From: Adineta vaga
Lineage: Eukaryota; Rotifera
Length of the DNA: 64,000 nucleotides
Reading direction: 5' to 3'
NCBI GenBank assembly: GCA_021613535.1
Contig: CP075492.1
Location: 9,548,001-9,612,000, forward strand
Positions 36,018-47,777 of the stretch are shown here, piece after piece (position 1 is the first letter of the stretch; each line of letters opens with the position of its first letter). Below the pieces are notes generated by a model that saw only the letters and a list, made by a program, of their open reading frames with translations, did no database searches and had not been told where the DNA came from. The position numbers and the translations under genes were made by a program.

Positions 36018-36558
36018 CTTTTTTTCATTATTTACTCTCCAGAAAACATAACAATATACCAACAAATGAGACTTAATTTTGTTTGTTAAAGTACATTTTC
36101 AGAATGAAATACTAGAAAAATTAGAAACATTCCGATGAATTCTTATTCTATCTCGTATGTTGTGGCTCTTCAACGTGAATCGAAACGTAACGAACCCGTA
36201 TAGGCTGAAAGCAGTGAGTTCGTAGAACTAGAATATGAACGGCGCCAGCCCTTCGGTGTCAATAAACGTCAAGTCGCTTGAATCAATGAAAGCGTTTCAA
36301 TAATTTATTCCAAAATCGAACTTAAAACATAATAGACATCTTTATAACTCTTTTCTTTTGTTAAGCTTTTATTTTCATATTGTTAGTTGCTTCTCTTAGT
36401 TCCCGATATAATCTTTTCTGCTATAAATCATTCAGTTTAAATTATATTTATCAAGAAATTAAAAGAATATCAAATAAACGGTTTATATCGATGAATAGTT
36501 AATAATAGTAGAAAAATCCATCGAAAAAGCACTCCTTTCATCTGTAATTCAACTGAAT
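36018..36558. other. Intergenic / convergent 3' regions
   Basis: Contains remnant similarity to peptide gene A's last exon around 36170-36260, locally more GC-rich than its surroundings, and the 3' region of GALM. No separate gene. Confidence 0.5.
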
Positions 36559-38005
36559 CTATTGTTCCAAATGGAAATGAAAAGTTGTTTGTTGATGATA
36601 TTCTTCATCGGGACGAAGAATAATACTTGGAAAATGCGGCTAAATAAAATATCAATGTAAGATATAAAGTATCCAAGAAAATAGTATTTACTTGGTTGTT
36701 AACACTATCACTATAGTTTTGTGTTTCTAAACAGAGTGCACCATATTTTTTGTATGTATGTCCTTGTCGCCCTTTGACACTATTAAGAAAATTTCCTGTA
36801 TAAAATTGAAGACCTTTCTGAGTAGATTCAATTGATATTGCCCGACCACTTGTTTGATGAACTAGTCTAATAATGAACGAATAGAAAGAAGATATATGTA
36901 GATAACTTTTTCATAATTACATACTTGCCAAATGATCGTTTGCCTTCACCATCGATAATAAACATCATATCATAACCATCAAATGATTCATTAACACGTT
37001 CACCAATTGAAGTGGATTTTTTAAAATCAAATGGCGTATTATCTACTGTTGCAATTTCTCCTACATGAACAAAACAAAGTACATCTCAGTGTAAACATTA
37101 TCTATTTTAAAAAGTAATCATTACCTGTTGGAATAAGTTCTTCATCTAATGGAATATATTTATCAGATGGTACTTGAAATAGATGATCAAGTATCGGTCC
37201 ACTACCCTATAAAATGAATTTTTGAAAGAAAATAAGAAAACTCTCCAACAAATCTATGCTTACATCTCCAGCTAGATTAAAATAAACATGATTGGTCATA
37301 TTTATTGGTGTAGCTTTTGTTGTTGTGGCATGAAAATCAAGTGTTAATTCTTGATCATTTGTTAAGGTATATTTCACAGTACAATCAACTCGACCAGGAT
37401 AACCACCTTCTCCTAAATAGACAAATTGATCGAATTTGATTAAAACCATTAAAATTTAACTAAATATTTACCATCCGGACTTTGATATTTAAAAACAACA
37501 GTATCACCATTTTCTGTTGTACTATCCCAAACACGTTTATGAAATACACCATGAAGATGATGTTTTTTTGTACCATCATTCTTCTCTAATTCATATACTT
37601 TGCCATCCAATTCAAAACGTCCATTCTTTATTCGATTTGCTACTCGGCCAACAGTAGAACCAAAAAAACATTGATCATCAACATATTCTATTATTATAAG
37701 AAACAATAGTATGTACAATTCAAATTTATATCTTCTAAACTTCTTATACATACCTTGTAAAGTATCGTAACCGAGAGTGATTTCTGCTGTTTGATTATAT
37801 TTATCAAGTTGTCGAATTGATTGAATTGTAGCACCATAGTTGATCAAAGCAACTTCAAAACCATTTGACGTGGTAAGTGTATATCTACAATTAAACTTTT
37901 TGTTTACATCGACGAAAGAAAACAATATTCATTTCCTTACTTTTTAATTTCATTATTATTTTTTGTTACACCAAATATACTTTCAGTTATTTTTACACCA
38001 GCCAT
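36559..38005 (-). CDS. GALM: Galactose mutarotase (aldose 1-epimerase)
   Basis: Eight exons: 37941-38005, 37754-37884, 37472-37687, 37264-37412, 37125-37206, 36925-37060, 36692-36866, 36559-36639 (344 aa, normal for the family). Cytosolic enzyme of the Leloir pathway interconverting alpha- and beta-galactose. Motifs: INYGATIQSI, STVGRVANRI, the catalytic-His strand HHLHGVFHKRVWD, PINMTNHVYFNLAG with the second catalytic His, the FDGYDMMF segment, and LCLETQNYSDSVNNQPHFPS with the catalytic Glu. All look intact. No linked galactose-pathway gene is visible. Confidence 0.95.
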
Positions 38006-38467
38006 ACACCTTTTATCGTATTTTGGGTACTTATACTAAAACAAAAGACGTTTTTTTATCTATGCAAAACAAATAACATTTCATCTGGATATTTATTAAG
38101 TTTAAAAAAAGACTACTAACGTTCTCTACCGTTTTATTTTTAGTTAAACCAATCGTATAATAAATGTTTCTTTTCCTTGTACCTGTATATATACGCGCTT
38201 ATTAATATGATTTTTGATTCAAAGATTTTTCTCTTTTCATTTAATTAAAACTGTCTACAAGCACAATATCGACTCATGTTAATCAATCTCAAATATTTTC
38301 GTGTAATTTATATTTTATTGAACATATTCTTTTCGTTCTAATGATCTATTCTAGCAACGGTAGTCACGAAAACACTATCATCTACATTTTTGATTATTCT
38401 CAGCATTACTGTAATGTGTTTCTTCAAAAAGGTTTTGATTAATAGACAATATAATCTCTAGGTTGTA
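38006..38467. other. Divergent promoter interval GALM / small membrane protein
   Basis: Mostly non-coding. A hydrophobic open stretch around 38357-38424, next to an acceptor-like CTCTAG at 38455-38460, might belong to an upstream exon of the small membrane protein, but I could not build a convincing model. Confidence 0.4.
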
Positions 38468-38701
38468 ATGATAGTTTTATTTCTATCCATCGCTGGTTTT
38501 ATAGTCCATCTATATCATAAAAATCAACGTCGTTATCTAAGAACATTAACACGATCAATTTATGAGACATTACAAAGATCATCGGATACAGCTGCAGGAT
38601 CCTATCTAAACATAGCATCAGCAAATGGACAAGGATTTGATCCATCATCTACATCAGATTCACATCATAGTCAATATGCTGTTGCTTATGTATATAAATA
38701 A
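38468..38701 (+). CDS. Small single-pass membrane protein, unknown
   Basis: ORF of 77 aa. Residues 1-14 are hydrophobic (MIVLFLSIAGFIVH). Then comes a basic juxtamembrane stretch (HKNQRRYLRTLTR) and a polar Ser/Asp-rich tail. The codons just upstream (GTT GTA) would extend the membrane segment if an exon began at the AG of 38459-38460, so this may be the last exon of a longer gene. AATAAA at 38736-38741, 35 bases past the stop, supports a real 3' end. Homology not recognised. Confidence 0.4.
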   Translation: MIVLFLSIAGFIVHLYHKNQRRYLRTLTRSIYETLQRSSDTAAGSYLNIASANGQGFDPSSTSDSHHSQYAVAYVYK

Positions 38702-38790
38702 GACTCTATTGAAAGAATTTGTTTTGTTTGCATATAATAAAGACAGAAATTAATGCGCGCGTGCATATGTATATACATCTATATGTATAA

Positions 38791-40669
38791 ATGAAGAAAT
38801 ATCATCAGATAAAGAAGGACAGTATTCAATCATCAATTAAACATGAGAAGAAAATCTATTCAAGTACTGATCGTGTGATGAGTAATGTACCATATCCACC
38901 AGCTCATTTATTAACTGTCAAGGAAATCTTTGGTACAAGTGGTAGGTAGCAAATCAAAACGATATGAAGTAGTAAATGTTTTAATTCAAGATAAACCAAA
39001 TCTTCCTTTACTTTTGCAACATTTGGAAAGTGAAGGTCGCCTACAACTGGATGCAGCGTTGACAATTATGATTCGAGGTCGAGAATTAACAGCACGAGAA
39101 CCAAATATGCTTGAAATTAGTACACCAGTGACAATTGTAGGAGATATACATGGTCAATTTTTTGATATGGTATAGATTTTATAAACATTATTGCGTATAA
39201 TGGATTCTTTATTTCAGTTAAAAATGTTTGAAAAAGGTGGTGATGTTGCTTCCAATCAGTGAGTAGAAGAATTTGAATAATGATATCTACATCTCATTCG
39301 ATATTTTAGATATCTGTTTCTCGGTGATTATGTCGATCGTGGTCAATTTTCTGTTGAAGTTGTTCTTTATTTATGGGCAATTAAAATAGCTTATCCAGAT
39401 ACATTCTTTCTTCTTCGTGGCAATCATGAATGTACGATTGATTGATAATAGTTCTACAAACTAGATCAAGTTTCTTTTACTTTTAGGTCGTAATTTGACT
39501 GTTTATTTTACGTATGTTTACTAGACTAACATATAATCATTGTTTACATAATCGCATGATTTTTTTATGCTAGTTTCAAAGATGAATGTCTTCTTAAACT
39601 TGGTGATGTTTTCTATGAAGAATGTATGAAATCATTTGATTGTTTACCAATCTCCGCATTAGTTCAAAGTCAATTATTTTGTTTACATGGATGTATCTCA
39701 CCTGAAATACGTCATATTCGGGAAATAACAGATCTGAGTCGTGCAACGGAGCCACCAACAAAAGGTATTACTACTTTATAGAATTAAAAAAAAAGTATAC
39801 GATCGATACTGCCAAAAGGACCTCTTTGTGATATTCTCTGGGCTGATCCGACTGATGGTTATGATAATGAAAAACTTGAACAAAGGCATGAAATGTATGT
39901 ACATAATGGACCGCGTGGTTGTTCATATAATGTTTCTTATAAAGCAATTTGTAAATTTCTTGATGATAATGATCTTCTCTGCGTTATTCGAGCTCATCAA
40001 GTTCAATCAGCTGGCTGTAAAATGTATAAGAAACATGAGAAAACATTATTTCCAACATTAGTAACAATTTTTTCCGCACCGAATTATTGTAAAGAGTTAA
40101 CAATTGACGTTTTTTTACATTCTTATAAGTCGACATTTTTAGGTGAAGTTTATAAGAATCGTGGTGCAATTTTACGATATGACGGTTCAGTTATGCATGT
40201 CTTTCAATACAAGTAGAATTGTATTTTGACTATTTTCTTATCTTAATCGAGTTTCTAGGTGGGTGAAACACCCTTATGTTCTTCCAAATTTTCTTGATGC
40301 ATTTCGATGGAGTATACCATTCGTATTGGAGAAAGTAACTGATATGTTATTAGCAGTATTAAAGTATTGTTCAGATGAAAATGATAATCGATTATCAAGA
40401 CGTACTCAAATTATTGAAAAAGTTAGTCTATCTCTTACGAATCAATCAGTTTTATTCGCATTCTCTTTATTAATTAGATTGTTCATTATTATGCATCATT
40501 ATCGGATGAAGCAGAACAATCCTTAGTATTGGGAAACATTTTACCACCGAATAATATTCGTTCGGCTGATTCTCGTCTTGTTAATAAAGGACAAATTGAT
40601 TTTCAAATCGCACAAAAAATCGATTATGCCAATGAACATTTACCATACAATCAATATCGTCGAAAATAA
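38791..40669 (+). CDS. Divergent calcineurin A-like phosphatase (PP2B catalytic subunit)
   Basis: Ten exons: 38791-38941, 38991-39169, 39218-39258, 39310-39431, 39487-39511, 39574-39764, 39819-40088, 40143-40212, 40259-40431, 40479-40669 (470 aa). Ca2+/calmodulin-dependent Ser/Thr phosphatase. The metal ligands are all present: GDIHG, GDYVDRG, RGNHEC, LFCLHG, IRAHQ. The calcineurin-B-binding helix ([20 protein letters not shown]) is well kept. The calmodulin-binding stretch is shortened. A C-terminal [15 protein letters not shown] matches the autoinhibitory segment. Deviations include HGC for HGG and an atypical 42-residue N-terminus. Exon 5 is 25 bases. It reads as a functional but fast-evolving paralogue. 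An in-frame retained reading across intron 7 is possible but breaks the conserved SAPNY-x-EVYKN join. Confidence 0.9.
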
Positions 40670-40686
40670 TGTTCGAACTAATTTCT

Positions 40687-42180
40687 CTAAGTATTTACAC
40701 GAGTTCGTTTTGTTGATAATGAAAAAAGTGTTTGTTGTTCGTGATATCGTGCTTGTAAGCGATTAAAAAGAGAAAGAAATTCTTCATTAGGTAAAGTTTT
40801 GGATGTTAATTCATCAGTTGAAATGTTCGTGGAGGTAGTGATTCCGGCTGCTGCTGATACTGGACGAATCATCAGTGATCGAACGGGTAAAAGTACAGCT
40901 CGTTGGTCATCCAAACGAGAATCCTATATTGATTTCGAAAAAGAAAATTAAATAGATTGGTCTATGAACTACGTTTTACTTGACATCTTGAAAGTTGATC
41001 AAAGAATTTTTCATTTATTGATGCATGATGACGATTGACAGATCGAGGAAAAGTTGTTCGTTGATCATCCAGACGAAATTTTTGTAAACGATCAATTGTA
41101 TTCAAAATATCATCAAGTTGTGTATTAGTAGTTCCTAAAAGAAAATAACAACAATCTTTCATCATTTTTTCTTCTTATTCGAACGAAAGTCACACACGTC
41201 GTTCAGATAAATCATTTTTATCGATCATCGAAATTTTCATTTCACATCGTTGATCATCTAAACGTGTTTTTTGCATACGATGAACGAGTTCATCTAATTC
41301 TGTAGAATCAGCCGTTGAAGACTAAACGAATGTATCATCAACGTTTAATTTCATTTGAATTTAGTGTCTTACTTGTTTTCGTAATAATGTTCTCATTGGT
41401 TTTTTTGTTAACATTGGTGTAAAACTTGATTTTGAGGTTTTAGTTATATCAATTAAACCAGTGGGAAGAGCTGAACGTGAACGAATTGAATGTGAATTAT
41501 GTGATTCAGGAAGTGTCACACTAATAGATTCAGCACGAAGATTCTAAAAGTACGAGAAATTTCATTTATATGTCATCGAACGAAAAATCAAAATCGAACT
41601 TTATTTAACTTATTCTTTGCTAATGATTGAATTTCATCAGTTTTTATGACTCGTTTCAAAGATGTATATAGATTATAAAACTTTTTTCCTTTATCATATT
41701 GATTAATTTTATCATTTAATTGACTTAAAAGTAAATAGGCTTGACATTGTCCTTTTGAATCTTGAAATTGTTGTGCGAAATTTAAATGTTTTTCATGAAA
41801 ATAGATCGCCGATTTATAATCATGTTTGATATGATAAATACAACCAATTATAAAATAGATTTGTGCAAGAAATAGATCATCTTTATTCAATTCACCTGCT
41901 TCTCTAAATGAGTTAGAATACATTGTTATCTTTGTCCAGAATGGAAAGATTTACCGATAATGGTAGAGAGCTTTATCAAAATCTTCCAATTTCAAATAAG
42001 CATTACCAAGATTAGCATGTGCCTGTCGTTGACCAATTCGATCTTGACATTCTTTAGCAGTGTTTAAATTCTAGAATGAAATTTATCATTTTCATCATTG
42101 GAGAAAGAAATTCAGTAGTGATTTACCTTTTTGAAATATTCGATTAATACAGAATTGTTTGCAATTTGACTTTCTGCCAT
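40687..42180 (-). CDS. TPR/GoLoco G-protein signalling modulator (LGN/Pins-like, short)
   Basis: Seven exons: 42127-42180, 41955-42070, 41600-41903, 41373-41543, 41198-41321, 40980-41134, 40687-40923 (386 aa). The N-terminal half has about four TPR helical repeats (QRQAHANLGNAYLKLEDFDKALYHY, YFIIGCIYHIKHDYKSAIYFHEKHL). The C-terminal half has three GoLoco motifs, each with RLDDQR, that bind Gi/o alpha-GDP as guanine-nucleotide dissociation inhibitors. LGN/Pins links cortical Galpha to NuMA to orient spindles. With about half the TPRs of LGN (eight), this is a short member or a paralogue. Its stop codon lies 17 bases from the stop of the calcineurin gene, so the transcripts must overlap. Confidence 0.88.
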
Positions 42181-43982
42181 TACTTGATAGAATATAATAT
42201 TTTGTATCAATTTTCTAACTAAAGAGAAGAAAAACTCGAAGAAGCGTAAGTAAGAAATTTTGAGATCATGCTTAGACAAGCATCTCAATATTATTTTCCT
42301 CTATGATTGCGTGAGATGCTGTGATGTTGATAGAGAAAAAAATCAAGTCTCATTTCTTCTTTCTTCTTCTTTTTTTTGTGCCTTATCTATCTACCTGACA
42401 TGTATACTAAAAGAGATATATATCGTAGAAGTTTACCTCGATGATGACTCAATTAAATTGATATGGAATTATCTAGAAAATTAATGTTGAAAAATCCTGC
42501 TTGTTATTTTTTTTTTCTCTTCTCAATAACAAAAGCTTATTTTGCCGTTCAGATTAATTAGCTGACAGGAAAACCCTAAGTGTATCTCATGAGAAAGAAA
42601 ATAGGGAAAAAGACAAATTTTTTCTTCCTTATCAATTCAACCAACAATTTGATCGTATTCATTAAGAGAGAAGAAAAAACTAGATGTTTATAACTGAAAT
42701 ATCAGATTATTTTTCTCGATGAAATACTAATTACAATTTCTAACGTATTCTCTCTCGATCGACATCGACAGAGAAAAGTCCAATTGAATAAATTATGGTA
42801 ATTTTCCATGGATTGTTTGACTTTCTTTTTCTCTCACTTGTTTCGAAGAAGAGAAAAATAACTTTCTCGACGATTTTCTACGAAAATAAATAGAGAACGA
42901 TAAATGGCTATTAATTACTCTATTGAAAAATCATATGCTTTTTGACGACAATTTAATTTCAATTCTCATACACGAAAAATGATTATGTAAATCTCTCTCT
43001 CTCGACTAGAATTAATCCAAGAATTTCCTTGTCTTTTCATATCGGCAAACTCAAGTAATAAAACGATAAGATTTTATCTTTTAATCAAGAAATCCCGCAA
43101 ATGATTTTGAGAAAACAGCTTCTGAAACATCGTGACATATGTGTAATATGAAATGTATCTGAAGGAAAAAAAAGCAGTATAAGTTCTTATCTAACTCCGA
43201 TTGAATCTATGCGTGAATAAACAAGAAACAAAGCGGATTAGTTTTCTTATCCCGAACATAGATAATTAGCGAAAAGAAGCTGGATTTTACGTTTTTTCTT
43301 TCTCCTTCTTTGAATTGAATAAACGATCGATTGAAATGATTTCAGACTAAAAAGACTTGTCGAAATAACTCTCTTTTTCTTTTCTTCTTTATCAGATAAA
43401 GTTGTTTGCCTTATGGCATTACTTCCGATGTGATAGATGGAAATATTTTTCGCATGATAAATTTTAGACTATCATGTCATGTCAATTAGAAAAGCCGCAA
43501 TTCTTTGATTTAGGATTACTATGAATAAATCGAATTTAGTTTTTATTTTTATACAAAATGACAGGAATTTTTTGAATGACAAGTTCGTAAATCGTGTCAA
43601 ATTTCCACGGAAATGAACTATGAATGATATTTCTTTTCAAATATAAAACATCTACGCAGAAATAGATCGCATTGATTGTCGTATGATTGAATATTGAAAT
43701 GAATACATAAGTTATGTTTTATATATAGATTTATACAAGGACTATTTATTTATTTTCTTGGATACGATTAATTTGTACATGCTCATTCGGAGCAAAAGTC
43801 ACATAAAACAAAGAAAACGTAATGGTTATTGAAGATAATGATTCATAATTGAACTAATATTCTTTTATTGAATGCATCAATTTCGATGGTGATCGCGGAA
43901 AATTACATTCACTTGTAAATGAATCCTATTCACATAAAGAAAATAAATAGATATATGTTTGATTAAATTTCAAATTCTTGTT
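42181..43982. other. Intergenic, LGN-like promoter side and ECT2 3' side
   Basis: 1.8 kb of AT-rich sequence with CT-rich tracts. I find no exon, RNA gene or repeat family in it. Confidence 0.5.
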
Positions 43983-46900
43983 TTAAGTTACTTGTCGAGA
44001 TGGAACACTTAGTCGTTTCATTGTATTGAAATTTTCATTGTCTTTTTCACCGAGATGTAACAATGAACTATTGGATGTTAACATTTTTTTTAAACGGTTT
44101 TTCGATGAAATAGGACTGAATGAAAATGTTCGACTAAGTCGACTTTTTGCTCGGCATAAACCACTAAAGAAAAGAACGATTTCAAATATTTTCATCACTT
44201 CTCTCATCCAAATTCAAACCTTCTCAAAACACTTCCAACGGAATTCAATCCACTACTTGTTGTTGCACTTATAGTCGAATGAGTTGATAATGTATCACTA
44301 TCAGGCATATAATCTATGGATGATATTGGTGCTAATGGTCGATTTTCTGATACAACATTTTCAAGTAATGATGTCTAAAAATCAAATGAAATAACATAAT
44401 TGAATTATTAATTTGACGTTCTTTTTTCGTCTTCTATACTTTATCAAGTAAACATCGTTCTTCAGCAATTGCCTTTGCTAAATGTTGTAAAACTTCTGTT
44501 TTATTTGTTTGATTTAAACTTGATATAGCTGATAATGATGTAACTGATTCAGTAAAATGTGATCGTGACATTGACATATTCGTATTATCAGCTACACGAA
44601 AGATTAATTGACGTGCTTGTCCATCAATTGAACATAGCATACCAAATTGTTCGTATTCTATAATTTTTGAAAAAAAAATAATTTCAGTACATTCGAAACA
44701 TCGATTCATTTGTCTTACCATCATTTGATGATGGAATATCAAATAAACTGTGTACATCACTAAGTTGAATCAATGCCACATGTTTATATGATTTAACAAA
44801 CGATGTTTTCCACGTATTTACACGTAATTTTGTTATCTAATTAGAAAGAGATTATTGTAAATATTCAAAATAAAGTTCTTATGAACATACTTCAATACAA
44901 TCGGAAAAAAGAAAAAGTGTTAAATGTGTTCGTTTTCCTGTTAATTCTTGTGAAAGTTCCGTAAGATTGAATTTTTGTAAATAATCACGATGTGCTGCAA
45001 GTAGTTCAGGCTAAATCAACATAGAGAATGAAATCTTGTTTGAATGATACGAATATTTCTTACTGGACAATTTTCAATACTATTAACAATACTAAATAAT
45101 GAGAGATGTTTTTCCGTTTTTCCTCGTTCTTCATTAAGTTTTTTCGTAACATCACGTAATTTATCAATAGTATCGATTAATTGTTGATAATCTGAATGTG
45201 TATCAGATGTGTATTTAAGTAAACGTTCTAAAAGCAATAAAACACTTGGTAAACGTTGAATAGGTCGAATCATAAGATCAACTAAATGTTGTTTGCCTAA
45301 TTCAGATTTATGTTCACAAATCTATTCAAATAGAAAATTACACTTATTAATAGAAATAAAATACTCGAAATTACTTTTAGATAAGCATAAAATCGTGAAT
45401 TATTCTTTTCAAGAAAATGAATAGCTTGAATAGTTTTATCGTAGAATTTTGTATATGGTTGATAAACACGTAGAAGTTCCTTAGTCTAGAAAAGAAGGAT
45501 GATAATAATAATAAAAGAAGATAAAATTTAGATTAATCTTACATTATTTAAGAAAACTGAACCAATACAACTCTCTTCATTAATTGCTTTATCAATTTTT
45601 TCAACAATTTTCGTATGTAAATGATAGATTTCTTCAATATTTCCAAAGATTTGTGTACTTTCAACTTTCGTTAAAATAGGACCGTTTCGACGATCATCAT
45701 TTTCCATTTCAGTTTTAAAAATCTAATCGAAATGAAGTAATATGTTTAGAAAATCAGTTCATCAAATGAATTTTACTCGTATAATATTTCCTAACATTGT
45801 TACATAATTTCGTTCTGTATCACGAATTTCCATTGCAATCAAATATCTATTATCTTTTTTAATATTGACAACTTTGATTTGAATATCTTCATCGAGGCCA
45901 TCTTCATTTTCATTACTATTATTAAAACGTTTTGAATTAGGTGAAAGTATCGTTTCATTATTCGAATCAGAATCTTTTCGTCGTTTACGTTTAACCGATG
46001 TTGTTTGAAGATAATTTGAATCGTTTAATGATGTTGATAATGCTGTTCGAGGAGACTCAGACGTCATCAATTCATTCATACCAGGAATTTTCATTGCATA
46101 ACTTAATTCATCTGCTTTGCCCATCAAACATAGACATTCCCAAAACCACTGGAATTCAAATTTGAGAATAGAAAATTCGAAAGCAAAATTTTACCTGAAC
46201 ATTAACAATATGTTGACGATGTTTTCGTTTGTATGATGGATAAGATGCAAGAAATGTTGAAACATCCATTCCATTACAAAATATAATATGAGTAGCATCA
46301 GAGATTTCCTTAGTTGTATATCCACCTAAATAGATAAAAGATATATGATTTAAATCAACTTCATTTTCCATATAAAAAAACGTGTAATCTCATTCATACC
46401 ATTATCAAGTGTTAGTGTCTGAAGATGATGTTGTTCTGTATCATCATTCGTTCCATAAAAGAATAAACAAAGATTATGTAATGGTTTGGCTCGATATTTT
46501 CGAATGAAATCTGTATCGAATGCATTGAAAGATCGATTGTTTCTCTCTTTCCAACATTGAACTAGCCAATCTTCTGTTAAAATTTCACTTCTTTCCATAT
46601 TAAATGCCGTCTACAATCACAGAAAAAAAGAATTTCATTCATTCGATTTAATTTCCGAATAGAAAAAAAAAAAAAACTTCATACCAAATATTTTTCACCG
46701 AGATTTGCAAAGGAAATAACATGTGTGACTTGTTCACTATAATCTTTTCGAACTGATCCACCGAGATAATGAACAATGTCACTAAATTTTGCCTGAATCA
46801 AAACAAATGACAACAACAAACGTTATTTCAAGAAGAATATAAAGATCAATTGATTTTTACATGAATTTCACGTCGAGCACTACCAACAAAACAAATAACG

Positions 46901-47368
46901 GCGGATTCCAATTGTTGAGAATATAATGGTCGATTTTTTCTTGGTACAGGAATATCCTGAAGCAGAAGAAGAAAAAAAGCATCTCTCTTCTGTAAACTAT
47001 CAAATGAATACATACAATTTTCTTTTCAGCACAAATTAAAACAAGTTCGGAACTGATGGTATAAATATTATCATTGTCTCTCAAATTATGAAATGTTTCT
47101 TCATCAAATGAATCAACAATATAGATTTTCAATTGACGTTTTGATAAGCAATCTTTTGTTTCGGCTAATATTTTATTCACTTCATTCTCATTGTTAATAC
47201 ATTCGAATACATATCGATCATCAAGTGCGGTAAGAAGTCGCGAATTGGAACAAGCCGTACCAAGTACACAAAATGTAATACCTTAAAATGATTTTGTTCG
47301 AAAAAATATCAATCGAATAGATATTACTTACTCCAATCATCCGTTGAATTTTGTTGAGTATCCTCCAT
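43983..47368 (-). CDS. ECT2: ECT2-like Rho guanine nucleotide exchange factor (BRCT-DH-PH)
   Basis: Fifteen exons from 47332-47368 and 47016-47281 through 46685-46792, 45777-46148 and 45064-45321 to 43983-44163 (853 aa, close to human ECT2). BRCT modules fill the N-terminal half (VICFVGSARREI, KFSDIVHYLGGSVRKDYSEQ, GYTTKEISDATHIIF, WFWECLCL). A basic linker (SVKRKRRKDS) follows, then a DH domain (LIAMEIRDTERNYVTMLGNI, LVDLMIRPIQRLPSVLLLLE), a PH domain (LTLFLFSDCIE) and a basic Ser-rich tail. ECT2 activates RhoA at the cleavage furrow and is autoinhibited by its BRCTs. Divergent from TAF1B over about 400 bases. Confidence 0.92.
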
Positions 47369-47777
47369 GTCAAATGATATTCAATACACACACATACAGA
47401 GACAATACATACAACGGAGTATTATTCCCGCTTCTCCTTGAACACAAAGAAGATTAATATCAGCCAATAGGAAATTATTCTATGAAAAATAAGAATTTAA
47501 TATCATTTTTTTGATTAGCCGTTCAAACTATCCAATTGAATTAGCTCAATGTGCGTGACTGACTTTGTTCAAATGAATTTGATAATTATTTTATTTTCTT
47601 CTGAAGTCGGAGACCTGCTATTCCCACGGACGATTTCATATGTAAATATGATTATTTTAGCAATAGACTTCGAAATAAGGAGTATTTTTAGAAATATTCT
47701 ACATCTAATTAAAAAAATCTCGGAAATGGAAAGTCTGCTAATGCATTTTTTATTTTAGAAGCAAAACATTTTTCTTG
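47369..47777. promoter_or_regulatory. Bidirectional promoter interval ECT2 / TAF1B
   Basis: 409 bases separate the start codons of two divergently transcribed genes, so the promoters of both must lie here. No TATA box stands out. Confidence 0.45.

Noticed and set aside
36160-36260. Locally GC-rich stretch considered as a structured RNA gene
   Set aside because: It is better explained as diverged sequence homologous to the last exon of peptide gene A; no tRNA or snRNA motifs found.
38357-38457. Hydrophobic exon joined to the small membrane protein through a 30-base intron
   Set aside because: Thirty bases is below any intron seen in this window, so the join was not accepted.
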